Source: Ophioderma brevispina
Lineage: Eukaryota; Echinodermata; Ophiuroidea; Amphilepidida; Ophiodermatidae
Length of the DNA: 64,000 nt
Direction of reading: 5' to 3'
Assembly (NCBI GenBank): GCA_023653785.1
Contig: JAMKCH010012638.1
Coordinates: forward strand, 1 to 64,000
Shown piece after piece: positions 23,655 through 36,199 of this stretch. Every line of letters starts with the position of its first letter. Positions within the stretch are counted from its first letter, which is position 1. The notes beneath the pieces were generated by a model. The model was not told where the DNA came from and ran no database searches. It saw nothing but the letters and a program-made list of their open reading frames with translations. The position numbers and the translations under genes are program-made.

Positions 23655-24009
23655 TATATAGAATATCTCACAAAATCCTAAACTGTCAGTTAGAACCTTG
23701 TAAGTCTCAGCTCTTGATTTGTTACTGTCAGATGAATGGATTGATGTTCACATGGGCAGGTTTGCACAAATCAATACATGATTCATTTTTTTAAACAATG
23801 GAGTTTGCTATAATATTCTTTCATTTGTAAAAATGGTGACATGTACGGTTGTATATTCCCGTATAAGCAATAAATAATGTGATGTTGTTAAATCTGCAGA
23901 GTCTTTCATTTATTATCGCAGTGTATTGTTAGACGGAAGCGTGGGGGCTCGAGCAAAATGAAAACCGAATTAGTATATTTTGTTATGTTTAGTACTGAGA
24001 GAAATCAGC

Positions 24010-24464
24010 TTACGGCGGTCCGGTAAATATTTCCCTCGGTGTAGTCTGTGTCACAGACTTCGAAAGATATTATCTAAATTGGTACTGCGCGAGAGATTAA
24101 CGCTATCGGTCCCTCGTCGAGATTGTGTGTTGATGAAACTAAATCTCAAATACCTCCGGAAAACAAAGGGGTTCTATTGATGTTTTTGCATCAAAAGGGT
24201 CGGTTACTTTGTTTTGTTTTGAAAAAGTATCGTAATTGGGTCTGAACCTATAGAACCTAGCGAGAAAATTGAGCATTTTTATTGGGTACTTCTGTGCTCA
24301 CAAACACGAAAAGTGAACACGCAATCGCTACGGTCGCATCCATTTTTCCCACAATGCCTTTCGATATTTTTCTAGCCTTGAGAATTTTCAAACACTGCTT
24401 TCAATTTGCGCCATTTTTTTTTAAATTTTAGAAACAGAATTACGTACTTACCGGACCGCCGTAA
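24010..24464. mobile_element. 455-bp MITE with TTACGGCGGTCCGGTAA termini and 7-bp target duplication
   Basis: The left end TTACGGCGGTCCGGTAA and right end TTACCGGACCGCCGTAA are perfect inverses over 17 bp. The direct repeat AATCAGC lies immediately outside both ends (24,003-24,009 and 24,465-24,471). There is no coding capacity. A 7-bp duplication is uncommon; 7-8 bp would suit P-like or hAT-like families, but the superfamily is not identified. Confidence 0.85.
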
Positions 24465-24503
24465 AATCAGCTCTTCATGATCTAGTTTTAAAAGACTATA
24501 GTA

Positions 24504-24745
24504 GCCGTCACAAAAGAACGGCCCTCGCTTGACTGCGTATAAGCTCGCGATCAGCTAATGAGCGATATGGGCCTATTTACTCTTTACGAAACTTGCTCGG
24601 AAGTCGAACGCGCAATCAGCCAATCAGATTAACGCGCTGTTGTTATGGCTTTGACCTGATTCAAAAGGCCAATCGGACCCACACTTCCGTGTTTACGCAC
24701 GATACGCCCCATTTTGAGAAGCGAGGGTCGTTCTTTTGTGACAGC
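24504..24745. mobile_element. 242-bp TA-flanked MITE
   Basis: Inverted ends GCCGTCACAAAAGAACG (left) and its near-perfect inverse CGTTCTTTTGTGACAGC (right) are each bordered by TA. The similarity extends inward through CCCTCGCTT / AAGCGAGGG. This is typical of a non-autonomous Tc1/mariner-type MITE. It sits 40 bp from the neighbouring 7-bp-TSD MITE and 60 bp from the Tc1-like element. Confidence 0.8.
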
Positions 24746-24807
24746 TATTAGAGTAATCATTAATATGATTGTTTAGTTACATGTTGTTTCAATCAGTTTT
24801 CAAAATA

Positions 24808-26354
24808 CACTGTTGCCCACAAAGTTGGAATAATTTTTTCAGACCCAATATTAAAACGTATTTCTATTGGAACGCCTCAGTAATCATATTCGAGTAGGTG
24901 AATGATTACATAATGAGTCTCCACTACCCAGGTGAATTGAATCCATGCATAATTTTGAATTACGTGCAATGCCTTTGGTTGGGAGCTATAAAAGGCCAGA
25001 CGTCTGTTGTTTGTTCCTTTTCCCTGCTCCAAGCCTGTGTGCAACGAGCCTACGTTTGTCAGAGTTGTTGGTTTACAACAAAAACTGACACAGAGGTTCC
25101 CTAGGCTATGCCTCGTCCCACGACATATTGTCAATACGCCGAAGATTCCATCGGGATATCGCAGAGTACGGTCTGTAAAATCCCCAGACATCATAGTGTT
25201 TGAGGCCACGAAAATCTCCAGGACGACCACGATTGACTACCAGACGAGATGATCGTCTACTACTTAATCTGTGACGTAGAGCCCGGAAAATGACAACGAG
25301 CCGTCTTCGTCTTTTGTAGAGAAGACACTATGGAATCAACGTTTCCCACCAAACTGTAAATCGGAGATTGCTTCAATATGGTTACCGAGCAAGACGAATG
25401 ACCAAATGTCTATACCTATTACCGTTCACCACAGATTTGCTCAACTTTGCTGGGCTAGGGAGCACATATAATTATAGCTCGGACACTAGCGACGCGTTGT
25501 CTTTATGGACGAGAGCCGCTACATCCTTGACTATCATCAAGATGGGTTCGTCGATTACGTGGTGAGAACTTCCGAGATGACTGTATTCAGGAATCGACTC
25601 AAGGTGGTTGCGGCTCAGTGATGTATGGGCCGGTATTCATTATGGATGAAAAACGTCACTGTGGTGCCAGATGGAAACATGAAAGCCGTCGTGTACCCGG
25701 ACATTCTGGAAAACCACTGCTTGCCACACGCAAGAAGGGTTTATGCAAACAATTTTCAGCTGCAAGACGACAACGCCACCCCGAACAGGGCCGCTGTAGT
25801 GAGTAGCCAATTTCTTGAGGCAGAGGGGATGGTACAGATACCATTACCTGCTTGGTCCCTTGATATGAAGCTTATCGAGCATGCCTGGGATGCCTTAGGC
25901 CGAGCCATCATTGACACGGATAATCTTCCTTAAACTCTACAGGAGTTACCTCAGGCTCTGACCGATGAGTGGGACGTTCTGTCCATTGACATCGTATGGA
26001 CAGTATGCCACGATGTATTGACGCACTGATTTATGCCAGGGGTGTTCATACTTATGTACATTTCGATGCAGGGAATCACCAAAAATGTGTTATCTGTAAA
26101 ACTGACTGATGCGAAAATATTGTAACAAAATCCTTAAATCTGCTGTTCAGATACCCCCTTTTCCTTTCAGGCTAAGGACACCGTTCGTAAAGGGTTAATT
26201 GTGGACTAAGTTCATGGTGATATGTTCGGAAGAGACTGATCAATCAAGTAGTGTGGCGATAATACACCATAGGTATCATAAATAACTCACACTGTTAAAA
26301 TCATTCCATAAAAAGTTGGAAACAATATTTATTCCAACTTTATGGGTAACAATG
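24808..26354 (+). mobile_element. Tc1-like DNA transposon, complete ends, dead transposase
   Basis: A 1,547-bp element bounded by TA at 24,806 and 26,355. Imperfect terminal repeats of about 25 bp begin CACTGTTGCCCACAAAGTTG on the left, with the matching inverted CATTGTTACCCATAAAGTTG on the right. It carries a degenerate Tc1-type transposase on the plus strand. Length and TA duplication fit the Tc1 branch of the Tc1/mariner superfamily. Confidence 0.9.
25085..26030 (+). pseudogene. Tc1-like transposase remnant (DDE)
   Basis: Pieces in several frames reproduce the Tc1 transposase order. YGINVSHQTV and RRLLQYGYRARR form the helix-turn-helix region at 25,330-25,395. A DESRYILDYHQDG-like stretch near 25,510 holds the first catalytic Asp. 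ILENHCLPHARRVYANNFQL plus QDDNATPNRAAVVSSQFLEA (25,705-25,825) hold the second Asp. LPAWSLDMKLIEHAWDALGR (25,845-25,905) is the C-terminal box, where the usual SPDLNPIEH is altered. Stops and frameshifts (for example the TAA after DTDNLP, and frame changes near 25,500 and 25,620) rule out activity. The protein would cut and paste the element at TA sites. Confidence 0.85.
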
Positions 26355-26356
26355 TA

Positions 26357-28049
26357 TATGAATTGCACAGCAAGGTGTTAAGTTTTGGATGTGTAAAAAC
26401 CACTGCAGATTGCAACTCAAAACCCACCTTGGTCCTGCGGAAGGCCCATATAGGACCTTGCTTAAGAGTCTGTCCGAAATGTTTTGATATCTCTAAATGT
26501 AACTTTTCAGATTTTGTCCATCCCACTACCCTCTAAAGAAAATAATGACCAAACGACTTCTGTTCATTGTAGGACCCTCCTTTGTGCTTATTTTCATAAA
26601 GGTGGACATACTAGTACCACACCCCCACACACACACACATACGCACACACACAAATAATATCGATACACCCACCCGATACCCTTTGATCTTGGTTATAGT
26701 TAAAGGCCAGCAATCATCTGTGACTTTTGTTACAATTTATTCCAATAACAACTGCACTTTTTACATCATCATAATATCTCTGCAATCAAGTACGATTCAC
26801 TGCACCTGAAATTCACCCATTTCAAAATGCCTGCAAAATTTATCTGACCCTTTCTACTTCAATCAACTACAGCAAGAACTCAATCAATTACGCTGCCAGT
26901 AGTCTCGTTACGCATGCCTCTAGTGTCAATATCAAGGGGAAAGTTCTAAACCTGTATAGTCTGTGTAGCAAATGACCTCAAGCTCGAATGCACAAGGAAA
27001 CAAATTTACAAGACTCAGTTGATAAACAAGTCGTCGTACTTTTATAATAGGGAGTCACCCAGTATCAGCAGAGAATATTCGTGACTGTGTTCCACTTCCA
27101 ACGTCGGAAAACCTCTGCCAAACTACGAGCTGTGTTCTGGTGCATAGCTGTCGAGGAATTTATTTGGCGTATTTCTTGTCCTCTTGACCACTCCCTGTGG
27201 TCTTTTTCATGAAATGAACTGTAGGAGAAAGACTGGTGCACTGACATCTAACTTCAGACCGTTCTCGGCGCGATTTGCTCAATATTGGATTTCTCTTTTT
27301 TCTTGGAATTAAACACTTTCGGCAGAAATTTGAACACGTATAGGTTTGGAATTTCAACAAGACCACAAGTGCGCTTACCAAATAAGAAAGATCGATCATT
27401 TGTTGATCAAAAACAAACAGGTAAATCATTTATTATTCTACAATTAGTCTTAAAATCGTTTATTATTATTCTTAAATCTAGTTTTCCGAACAAAATGTAT
27501 TGCGCTTAGTATATAGTTTAATTTTGTTATTTTTTTATTTTTGAAATATAATCGTACATTATACATATTTTGGCTTCTCCAAAATTACAGGGTGATAGGA
27601 GTAATTCTTAAAAAATTGTGAAAAGGGTCAACGATTTCATAGATTGATATATTCTTTTCGTATAATTTAAAAACAAACGTGTTGCTATTACTCTCAATTT
27701 AAAATTATTCCATATCCACCCGCGGGTATCCACCTCACCTCACGAGCGGTTATCTAAATTATTGTTAAGGATTCACACCAGTAAATAACAGGGGAAACAG
27801 AGGTGGTAAGTCCAGCCCCTGCTGCAAATGATGGTGGTTTTTTTGCGGACCCTCCCCTAGGTATACCCTAAAAACTGAAATCTGGGTTGCAAATCATGGT
27901 TGCTATCAATATTAAGTATAAAACCTCTAGAAATATTAAAAAGGTTGACATTAATATGTTATTTTGATCCGACAAACCAATTTTAAACGTATTCTTACAG
28001 GGAACACCTGACTGAAAAAGTGCTCTGACCGCCAGGGTCCACGGTGCAT
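26357..28049. other. No recognised gene; CA microsatellite
   Basis: A CA-rich run lies at 26,622-26,655. Other frames have no recognised motif. Confidence 0.4.
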
Positions 28050-29808
28050 CTCACATAGCACTATATATTGGCCCAACAATGGTTCCCCATCGGTAATCTT
28101 GGCATCGGCATTATGGGTGGCCTTTATTGGTCCTTTATTGGCTCTCCAAGGGCGATAATGGTATTCCGTTGGTAATCTTGGCATCGGTAACACATGGCTA
28201 TTGCATATTGCGCCAATAATGGTTTTCCATTGGCAGCTGTGGCATCGGCTTCATATCGGCACCCCTTACTGGTCCAATATTGGTGAAGAATATTGACCCA
28301 AGACAAGCAGCCAATATAGAGCCAATTATTGGGATAACATTGGCCCATTATTGACTTAAAAGCAATTGATTGCTTAAAAATAGCAGGGCGAGAACTCAGT
28401 CAAATACATATAGGAATACACTAATATGTCTCAACAATGGATGTTTTAAACAGAGCACATTATTTCAATGACATTATACTATATTATACCAGTTTCATTA
28501 AAAATATTAACTATGTGAGTAGCTCGAATTATTTAATTTATTTAAAAATAGCAGCTTGAAAAAAAATTCCATTAAAATAATTGTTGTAAAAGAACATAGA
28601 GCCGTCATTGGTACAACATTGGTTACAATCATTGGTTCAATATTTGTATAAAATTGGATTCTTTAAGTCCAATACCGAAATTTATTGGTCAAGCTATGAG
28701 TTGAAAAAAAAATATTGGGCGAGACGCAGTCGAGCCCAATATTTTTTCAACTCATAGCGAGACCAATAAATTTGGGTGTTGGGCGAAAACAAGAATCCAA
28801 TTTTATCATTATTATGTTTTGAGAATCTTGTGTCCTATATTACTATACACATTTCATTTTAAACTTTAGCTTGGCCAGTCCATGACTTGGGCCAATATTT
28901 TCTCTGTCAAAAATAACAATCCCCTGTCTACACCTCTTCAGATTTATCGCCGATCTGATGTTTTATAGGGATTCAGTTTGTCAACAAAAAATTGTTTCAA
29001 CTTCAAGATTTCCGCGAGTTGCTCTTTGCCTACAAAGACCCGAAGTACAAGTTCATGAGTTATGTACCATGCCATGGCCATGCTACTGTACTGACACTGA
29101 CACTGGATCAAGCGATTTACCTTATAACTCCATAATTTAACTGACCTGAAAATCTTTACTCCAACAGCGGTACTCTCCCGGTGTGGGCACTATCCACACC
29201 TTTAATAAATCAATTTATCGTTGGAAATCTACTCCCAACAGCAGAAGAATTAGCCATCTCGCTAGGTAAATAAAAACAAACGCGTCTTTGACACGATTGA
29301 TGCAAAATTGACACGACCGGAGATTGTGCACACGCTAGCTACTTCCGGGGTACATAATTAGCCTGAATCTTTGGCCCTCACGCGGCATTATGCCGTATTA
29401 TTCGACGAACATGGCGGGCCAGCGATGACTACCAAAGCGGCTTTAGCCTAGTGGGTTCATGTGCGCATGCGGCTTAATACTGTCTCGTTACCAGGGTGCA
29501 CAGACATAAAATGCATTAGGAATGCGTTCTGTTTAAATTGAATGAAAGTTAAGGGGTATGATCCAAAGTGTTGGAAGTATTTGGACACCAAAGTTTCAAG
29601 AGAGCGTAGATTATTGAGAAGTGTTGTTTTTTATTGGTTTTGCACCATGGGTATAGTAATATAGGACGGAAGATTCTCAAAACATAATAATGGCCAATAT
29701 TGGGCCAATGAGCAAAATATATTTATCCAATATCGTAAGCCAATATAGGGCCAATAAATAATAAATATTGGTCAAGTATTGGACCACCATTGCAGTGCTA
29801 TCTGGGAT
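28050..29808. repeat. CCAATATTGG-rich hairpin composite
   Basis: A 1.76-kb stretch saturated with TTGGCC/CCAATA/AATATTGG words. A strong hairpin sits at 28,650-28,804: arms of about 71 bp share AATTGGATTCTT, AATTTATTGGTC, TATGAGTTGAAAAAA and ATATTGGGC around a 13-bp loop. A second inverted pair (TATAGTAATATAGGAC plus GATTCTCAAAACATAATAAT) joins 28,806-28,855 to 29,648-29,692. The outer words TAGCACT (28,056) and AGTGCTA (29,784) are inverted and may be the element ends. The left part, 28,050-28,350, is a degenerate tandem of GGCATCGG/CCAATAATGG units. Non-coding. Confidence 0.6.
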
Positions 29809-31027
29809 GCTTGTCTTCACGGGTCAGTAGCTCGAAAATGTTGGGGATAACTAACCTAATTTCATGATTGATTGGGTAGGAGATATGAAGTTCTTCAAGC
29901 AGAATGTTAGCTTTTAGGTCTGAGATTTAAAGACCTTTTGAGAATACAGCTTATGTATGTAATTTCTTTAATACTTTCGTTTAGATTGTTGTAATTTTCA
30001 GATGGTTCTGAGTAAGGGTTAGTAAAATTTTATTGATGCCATGCATTTTTGTCAATTTCATTAATCATTTACAGAACATAGTTGTTTTCTTGTAATTTAC
30101 TTCAACACCCACTTACCATAATGCAAGATAAGACATAAACTCACCTTCATATAATAAAAGTCAAATTTACTTAAAAGCTCATAACAATACACACAATGGC
30201 CGATTATTGATGCTAAAAGCAATGACCTACATCGCATATTTATGTTTAACAAAACTAAAACAGCTGTAACTGAAAAAATAATTAGATTTGGGTTCTGACA
30301 TTTATTATTGCTTTATTTAGGTTATTTATTTAGCTTTTATTAACCAAAATGTATGATCACTCTAAATTTGACGGAGTAAAAAGTTAATCTTTCTATACAC
30401 CATCAAATGCTATGCATGTTAATTTGTTTGTTTTTTAACATTTTAGATATAGGGTGTTCAGATATTAAACATATTACAAAATGTTTAAAAACGTGGTGCA
30501 AATAGTGTTTAGAAAGGTTTTCAGTCACTGCTTTACAGTGTTGTTTCGTGGTTTGAACTTTCGGCGTATACGCAAAAAATTAACTGTAAGCAAATATTTT
30601 AACCACTACACTCTTTTGCCCCGCCCATATAATATTTGTTTGTTTGTTGTTTTATTTGTTTGTTTGTCTCGTTAGCGTTGTGCGTTCGTGGTGAATTCTA
30701 CAGAGTAGAACATAACATCTATGATAAACTGCGTCTATGACAATATTGAAAACAACTACAAAAGGTGGATGTTTCAATGTGCGCCGTGGATCTGAGAATC
30801 TTTGAATGCATTAATTAAATATTTGGTAAGTTCGAAAAATATTAATGGATTTAAAATCATAAAAATGTTTGCACTATTTTTCAACCAGAGGTTCTTTGGT
30901 TTGAACAATTTTAAGGTTTATAGCCTGTATCTGAACTTCAACAAACTGGGCAACATGAAAGTCCAGCGTAGGACGTTTTTTTTTCTAATAAAAGAGCACA
31001 CATAACATTTCACCAAAACAAATCCAT
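29809..31027. other. No recognised feature
   Basis: AT-rich, short frames only. Confidence 0.4.
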
Positions 31028-31160
31028 AAATCCTTCCTTCCTCCCTTCCCTTTCCTTCTTCCTTCCTTCACTCCTTCCTTCATTCATTCATTCCTTCTTT
31101 TCCTTCCCTTCTTCTTCCCATTTCCCTTCTTCCGTCCTCCATTCATCTTGGTTTTCTTCT
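31028..31160 (+). repeat. CCTT/ATTC microsatellite
   Basis: Pyrimidine-rich (CTTCCTTCC)n then ATTCATTC repeats immediately upstream of the LINE remnant. Confidence 0.8.
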
Positions 31161-31309
31161 TTCTTTTTTTCGTTTTGTTGGTTTTCACTTTTTCCTCAAA
31201 ATGATCTCTATAACGGAGTGGCCGAGCTTTGTAAAAAAAAAAGTGCTCCTATTTTCGAATACCCCCGCTCTCGGTACAACAAAACACAACCAGCTTTAAT
31301 TTGGAATGA

Positions 31310-34300
31310 AAATCTATGAGATTTAAGAATATGGTAGTTGTGTTCTTCAGGATAATGGTAATCCTTAGAAACGACCGAAACACAATGTGGTGGCGTCTTT
31401 TAGACAATTGCCCCGAACTTCAACCAATTCGTATTGAGGCCATGCACATTGTTTTTTCCTCAAAAGGATTCTCAATCTGTCTGGGCATCTGTTGTTATCG
31501 GCCACGAAAATATGGGGCTGTGCTTGCGTCTTCTACCGTACCGCGTAGAGATGAACATGGAATCTCTTGATTGTCTTGAACAACTATTACTTAATGTTCA
31601 TCCTGAACATTATGCTAGTACATTGTTAATGGGCGATTTTAATGCTGATCAGTCTTTGTCAAATTTGAGTAACAAATATGTTATCCTCCTTGGCTGAGAT
31701 TACCGATTCCTTTGCCTTATCAACTTGTAATGATGTAACTCGCAACAATCCCGTACCATCCTTGATCTTGTCTATACCACACCGGTCCATATAACATTGA
31801 TAACATTGTTATATCATATTTTTTTTTTACCGAAAAATTAGCCCTCGTCCATATCATTATATGGTTCATTCCACACAAATGTCCAAACCAACATGTGACC
31901 ATCCCCCGCCGTACGATCTATAGTATACGCAAAAGAGCTGACCCCAAGAAAACTCAAGAACTTATTCTGCTACAAACTGGGATAATGTTTCATGACAACG
32001 TATTGATGCGACAATGGAACGGCTTTGTTGATAACATCTTTGGCTGTGTGGACGAATCGATCCCCAGCACCACAAAGCATTCCAAACCAAACCTTGAATT
32101 TACTCTTGAAATTAAAAAAATAATTACAAAGAAACGCCAGGCTTTTAAGAATCCAAAGACCACTCCAATCGAATACCTCTGGGATAAATACCAAAAAAAT
32201 TCCGAAATGCCTGTCAATATGCCTCTCATTCAAAAAAGCCTACATTGATCATTGGCAAATATGATGACAAAATGACATTGAAAAGTTTTTGGAGTTTTGT
32301 CAAATCTTCCCGCTCACAACCAGAAAATCCTCTCCGTCATTGGTCAACATAAAACCATGTAACTGATTCATCAAAACTTGCGCAAAGGGTTTTAATGACC
32401 TGTTTTAGTGTTTTTACTCATACAGATGGCAAGTGGACATTACTCCCCAGAAGTTAGATTTCCAAACTGTCTGATTTCAGTGTGGACGACTGATATGTGC
32501 TAAGAGAATAAGGATTTGTCTCCCCGACAAAGCGGTTGGAACCGGACAATATATCGGGGTCTTATGTTTAAAATTTAGGTGTGGACTATATCTTCAACTT
32601 GTCGCTGTCTTCTGTAAGCTACCGACTGGTTGGAAAATAGCCCACTATAGTTCCATATATAGAAAGGGCAACCGTTCTTTGTTAACTAATTTACAGACCA
32701 ATGCAATGTCTACACTCATCTATTGTTTTGTGAAAATGCTTGAAGCCCTGGTTTGTTATGAACTTAGATCTCATCTTCATGCTAATGGCCTGCTTTTTTG
32801 AAAATCATCATGGTTTTTACACCTGGAAAATCATGTGGCCAAAGCTCTATGTGAGGCACAACTGAATGCTGTTGCAGCCCTTGATCACGTTCAAAATCCA
32901 ACTGCACAGTATTGATCTGATTTCAGTGGACTACAGTCGGGCATTTGAATTTCAATTTCTCATCATGTTCTCATCACTAATTAAAAAACAACCTATGGTC
33001 TCTGTGGTGACTGCTAAATTGGATACTTCTTTCTGACCCTGTCGACAGACTACGTGTTTATGTTTGCGTGGTTCCAGCTCAGAGTGGATAATGTTTTATC
33101 AGGAGTCCCTCAAGGATCGGTGCGGGGGTGTGCCACTCTTGTTCAACATTTATGTTCACGATCTCAATCTTCCTATGCTTCGTCTATCTAACCAATATGC
33201 TGACGACACTTTCTCATCTTCAAGAAGTCAAGTGTTAGTATCTGATTCTGTCGTGCTTCAATCCGATCATTGAATAAATTAAATTGGATGTCAGACAATA
33301 ATGCTCTTAAAGTAAACCCTCTAAAGTGTCAAGTTATGTTTTCATTACCACGGCGCAAAGTCAAGCTATTTCTTCTTACTATGAACATAATACCAACTCG
33401 TAACAACTGACATTCTTCGCCTTTTAGGCGTGATCGTTGCTAGTGATTTGACCTGGAAAATTGTCATGTAAATGCAGTTGTCAAAAGGTGCAATAAGTTA
33501 CTGGGTTTTATTTAGGGTGGTTGCTGGGAAAAATAATCCAGCTTTTCGTCCGAAGCCCTCTACTAGCCTTATATGCCAGTTATGGACGACTGTGCACCTT
33601 GTGAATGTGTACCGTAAATGCAATATTGAGAACTGGAGCAAATTCAGCATAGGGCTGCTCGGCTGATTTTAGATCAACGCAGGGGGGGAACAGTCCTTAT
33701 GATGACCGATTGGTGTAGTCTTAATTTTTCTAAGCTGAAGTTTAGAAGGGATGTTCGTGTCTATAAAAAACTATTCTTTTTCATTTTTCCAGATGGAGTG
33801 TCAATAGAGACACACGAAATATCTTACTTTCAAACAAGATTCACTCCAAAAACCGATGCCTGTACAAAATAGCCGATTTGTCAGCTTCCCGGTTATCTTG
33901 GTTAACGCTCCTCGTCTCATTGAATCTCACTCATGACTTGCAGTATATTTCTTTTAAAACTCTTCTAAGGGAACATTTAAGAAAATCAAGGTTTTGTTTT
34001 TATCAATACACTCACATACACTCATTTACCACCTCACTTGCATGCACTGTACATTTACTTTCACACGGCATTGTGACAACATACACATAACAAAGATAAT
34101 CTCCGACATACACACCCATGTGCACACTACACACACAAAAAAACCCACATATACACATCCACACCCCACATACTCACAACTCACTCACATTCATGTACAT
34201 TTTTAGCATATTTTTAATTTTGTACTATATCGACCATCACTTTGGGTCTTAATTAATTTGTTTTTGCATAGTTTAGTTTGAATTTTTGGAACTTGTGCCC

Positions 34301-34548
34301 TATTTTTGATGTGGTGCAATTATTTGGATGTATGAATTTCCGATGTTTTCTTGGGATCATTCTGAGTTAAAAAGGGAGTGCTGGCACCTTTGGACAGTAA
34401 GCTTTTTGGCTTCTCAGCACTCCCTGGCAGCTCATAAGGTTCATTTTTTATTTCTATATTTTTTTTTTTCATTCCTGATAAATCTTTGTATTGTTTTTAT
34501 TGCTGTGTCTGCCAAAGAAATAAAAAATAAAAAATAAATAAATATTTG
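31310..34548 (+). mobile_element. CR1/L2-like LINE remnant with A-rich tail
   Basis: Plus-strand fragments in LINE order. An endonuclease end contains LLMGDFNADQSLSNLSNKYV (31,620-31,685). A linker follows, then RT pieces ending in LFNIYVHDLNLPMLRLSNQY then ADDT (33,140-33,215, the catalytic Y-A-D-D box), then thumb and C-terminal pieces to about 34,000. A CA-rich 3' stretch and a tail of repeated AAATAAAAAATAAA (34,517-34,548) end it. Many stops are present, so it is dead. The clade is inferred from the endonuclease plus RT layout and the short repeat tail. Confidence 0.7.
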
Positions 34549-36199
34549 GTGGCAGGATGATTTCTAAAGGCCGAACATGCATTTTGGGCTGCGATGAAGC
34601 GAAATTATTTTTTTTTTTTTATTTTTTTAAAGTACAATATTACAATCTTGGTTAAGGTATCCTTTTTGGTTATTGGATATGGGTTTTTATACGTTGCATA
34701 AAGGGCTCAGGTAATACTCGCTTGGTGACAATGTGTAAAAAAGATGTTTATTTTTAAAAAACACTTAAAAAAAAAAAAAAAGGCTAAAATTCTAGACCAT
34801 TATAATATTTGTATAAACAGAAATCTATAATATAGCATGTCAGAGAATTGATATTAAATTGTATCATATTAACAATTTGTTTTGCTAAAAATGAATAAAT
34901 CTTGATTTTCTTTCTTAAGTTTTAAGTTCAAAACGTGATTTTTTACCCCAAAACCACCCCTGCACCAAAGTTTTGAACCACAACCTCATTTTTTTAAATA
35001 ATTATTACATTTCTTTCGAATCGAAGTGGTTGCATTTTGTTATACCGAGGGGAGGCCGGGGTTGTCGACAATTTTGGCAGTCCAAACGTCCACTACTACA
35101 GATCGACCTTTTTTATGATTTCATGATTGCAAAACTCGTGTCCGTGTTAGAATAAAAACCTAAATTCCAATTTCTTTCTTTTCAGGGCAGATTGCTTTCG
35201 GTTCTTCTTCTTAAAACTTAGAGGATTGCCGCTGAAAAATAGACCAACCGAGAAGAATTGTCTCTGCTTTGGGAAAGAATCCGGGAATGGTGCTGTTATT
35301 AACACACTTGTATTTTTAGTAGAGTTAGTAGGACGTCAGAATTTTTGAATTTGTTCAAGAAATTTACCTTTTATGCTTGACTAGTTTTTTTCAAAACTAT
35401 AAGATATCCACCTAACAATACTGAGAGGAAGGGTAGTAAAAACGACATTCTCGCTATATGAAATTTTATTCCAATCATACTTGAAGAGGAAAAATAGTTT
35501 AGAAACCCTTTATCAAGTATTGACTTAACGAGGTAGAACCTTTGTAAGTGCCTTTATAATCCAAATAGCTGTTTCCACATCATTCACCTGTTTAAAATCT
35601 ATTAAGTTGTGAAGACGCATCCGTTATAATGGAGGCAGGGTAAATTGCCTATTTGGACCGTAATAATTATTTTTCACATCTTCCGTGGCAACGGCATATG
35701 ATGCCATACATGTGGATGCGTGTCTTAGTATAAGTCGTGTAAACTTAACGAGCAATTTGGTGTTTTGTTACAAAGAACCTCACCCACTGTTTGCAATATC
35801 AATTTTGACATTATTGAGGAGAATTTTCGTTATTAAGCAACCCCATGTTGAATTGGGGGGTTGATGGTGTATCTTCCTATTTGTATATGTCAAAAATTTG
35901 GACGATTCAAGCCGCCAGAGTGGTAAAGGTATTCCTTTACCGTCATTGTCGCAAGATCAAAAGCCTGCGAATGATCCGTCCGGGAAAAGAAAATACAGAA
36001 TGCACATAAAAATATTTACGTAAATATTTCAGCTAACAAATGAATATTTCGCAAGCCGATTTGTCAAGTAGCAGACAATTATGACGCATTACTGTTTAGG
36101 AACCTTCTCCCCTTGCATTACTTGCCCGCGTATGATACGTAATGAAGGTCGTTTCATTACGTATCCTTTTCTTCGTCTTCTCCGGTTTTATTTTAAAAA
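34549..36199. other. No recognised gene
   Basis: T run at 34,609-34,625 and A run at 34,767-34,782. A perfect GGTAAAGG / CCTTTACC hairpin sits at about 35,924-35,943. Possibly upstream sequence of the GPCR relic. Confidence 0.4.

Noticed and set aside
35905..35990. tRNA-like GCCAGAGTGGTAAAGG stretch
   Set aside because: The A-box-like word is not followed by a proper B box (GATCAAAAGCC), and the strong feature is a simple 8-bp palindrome.
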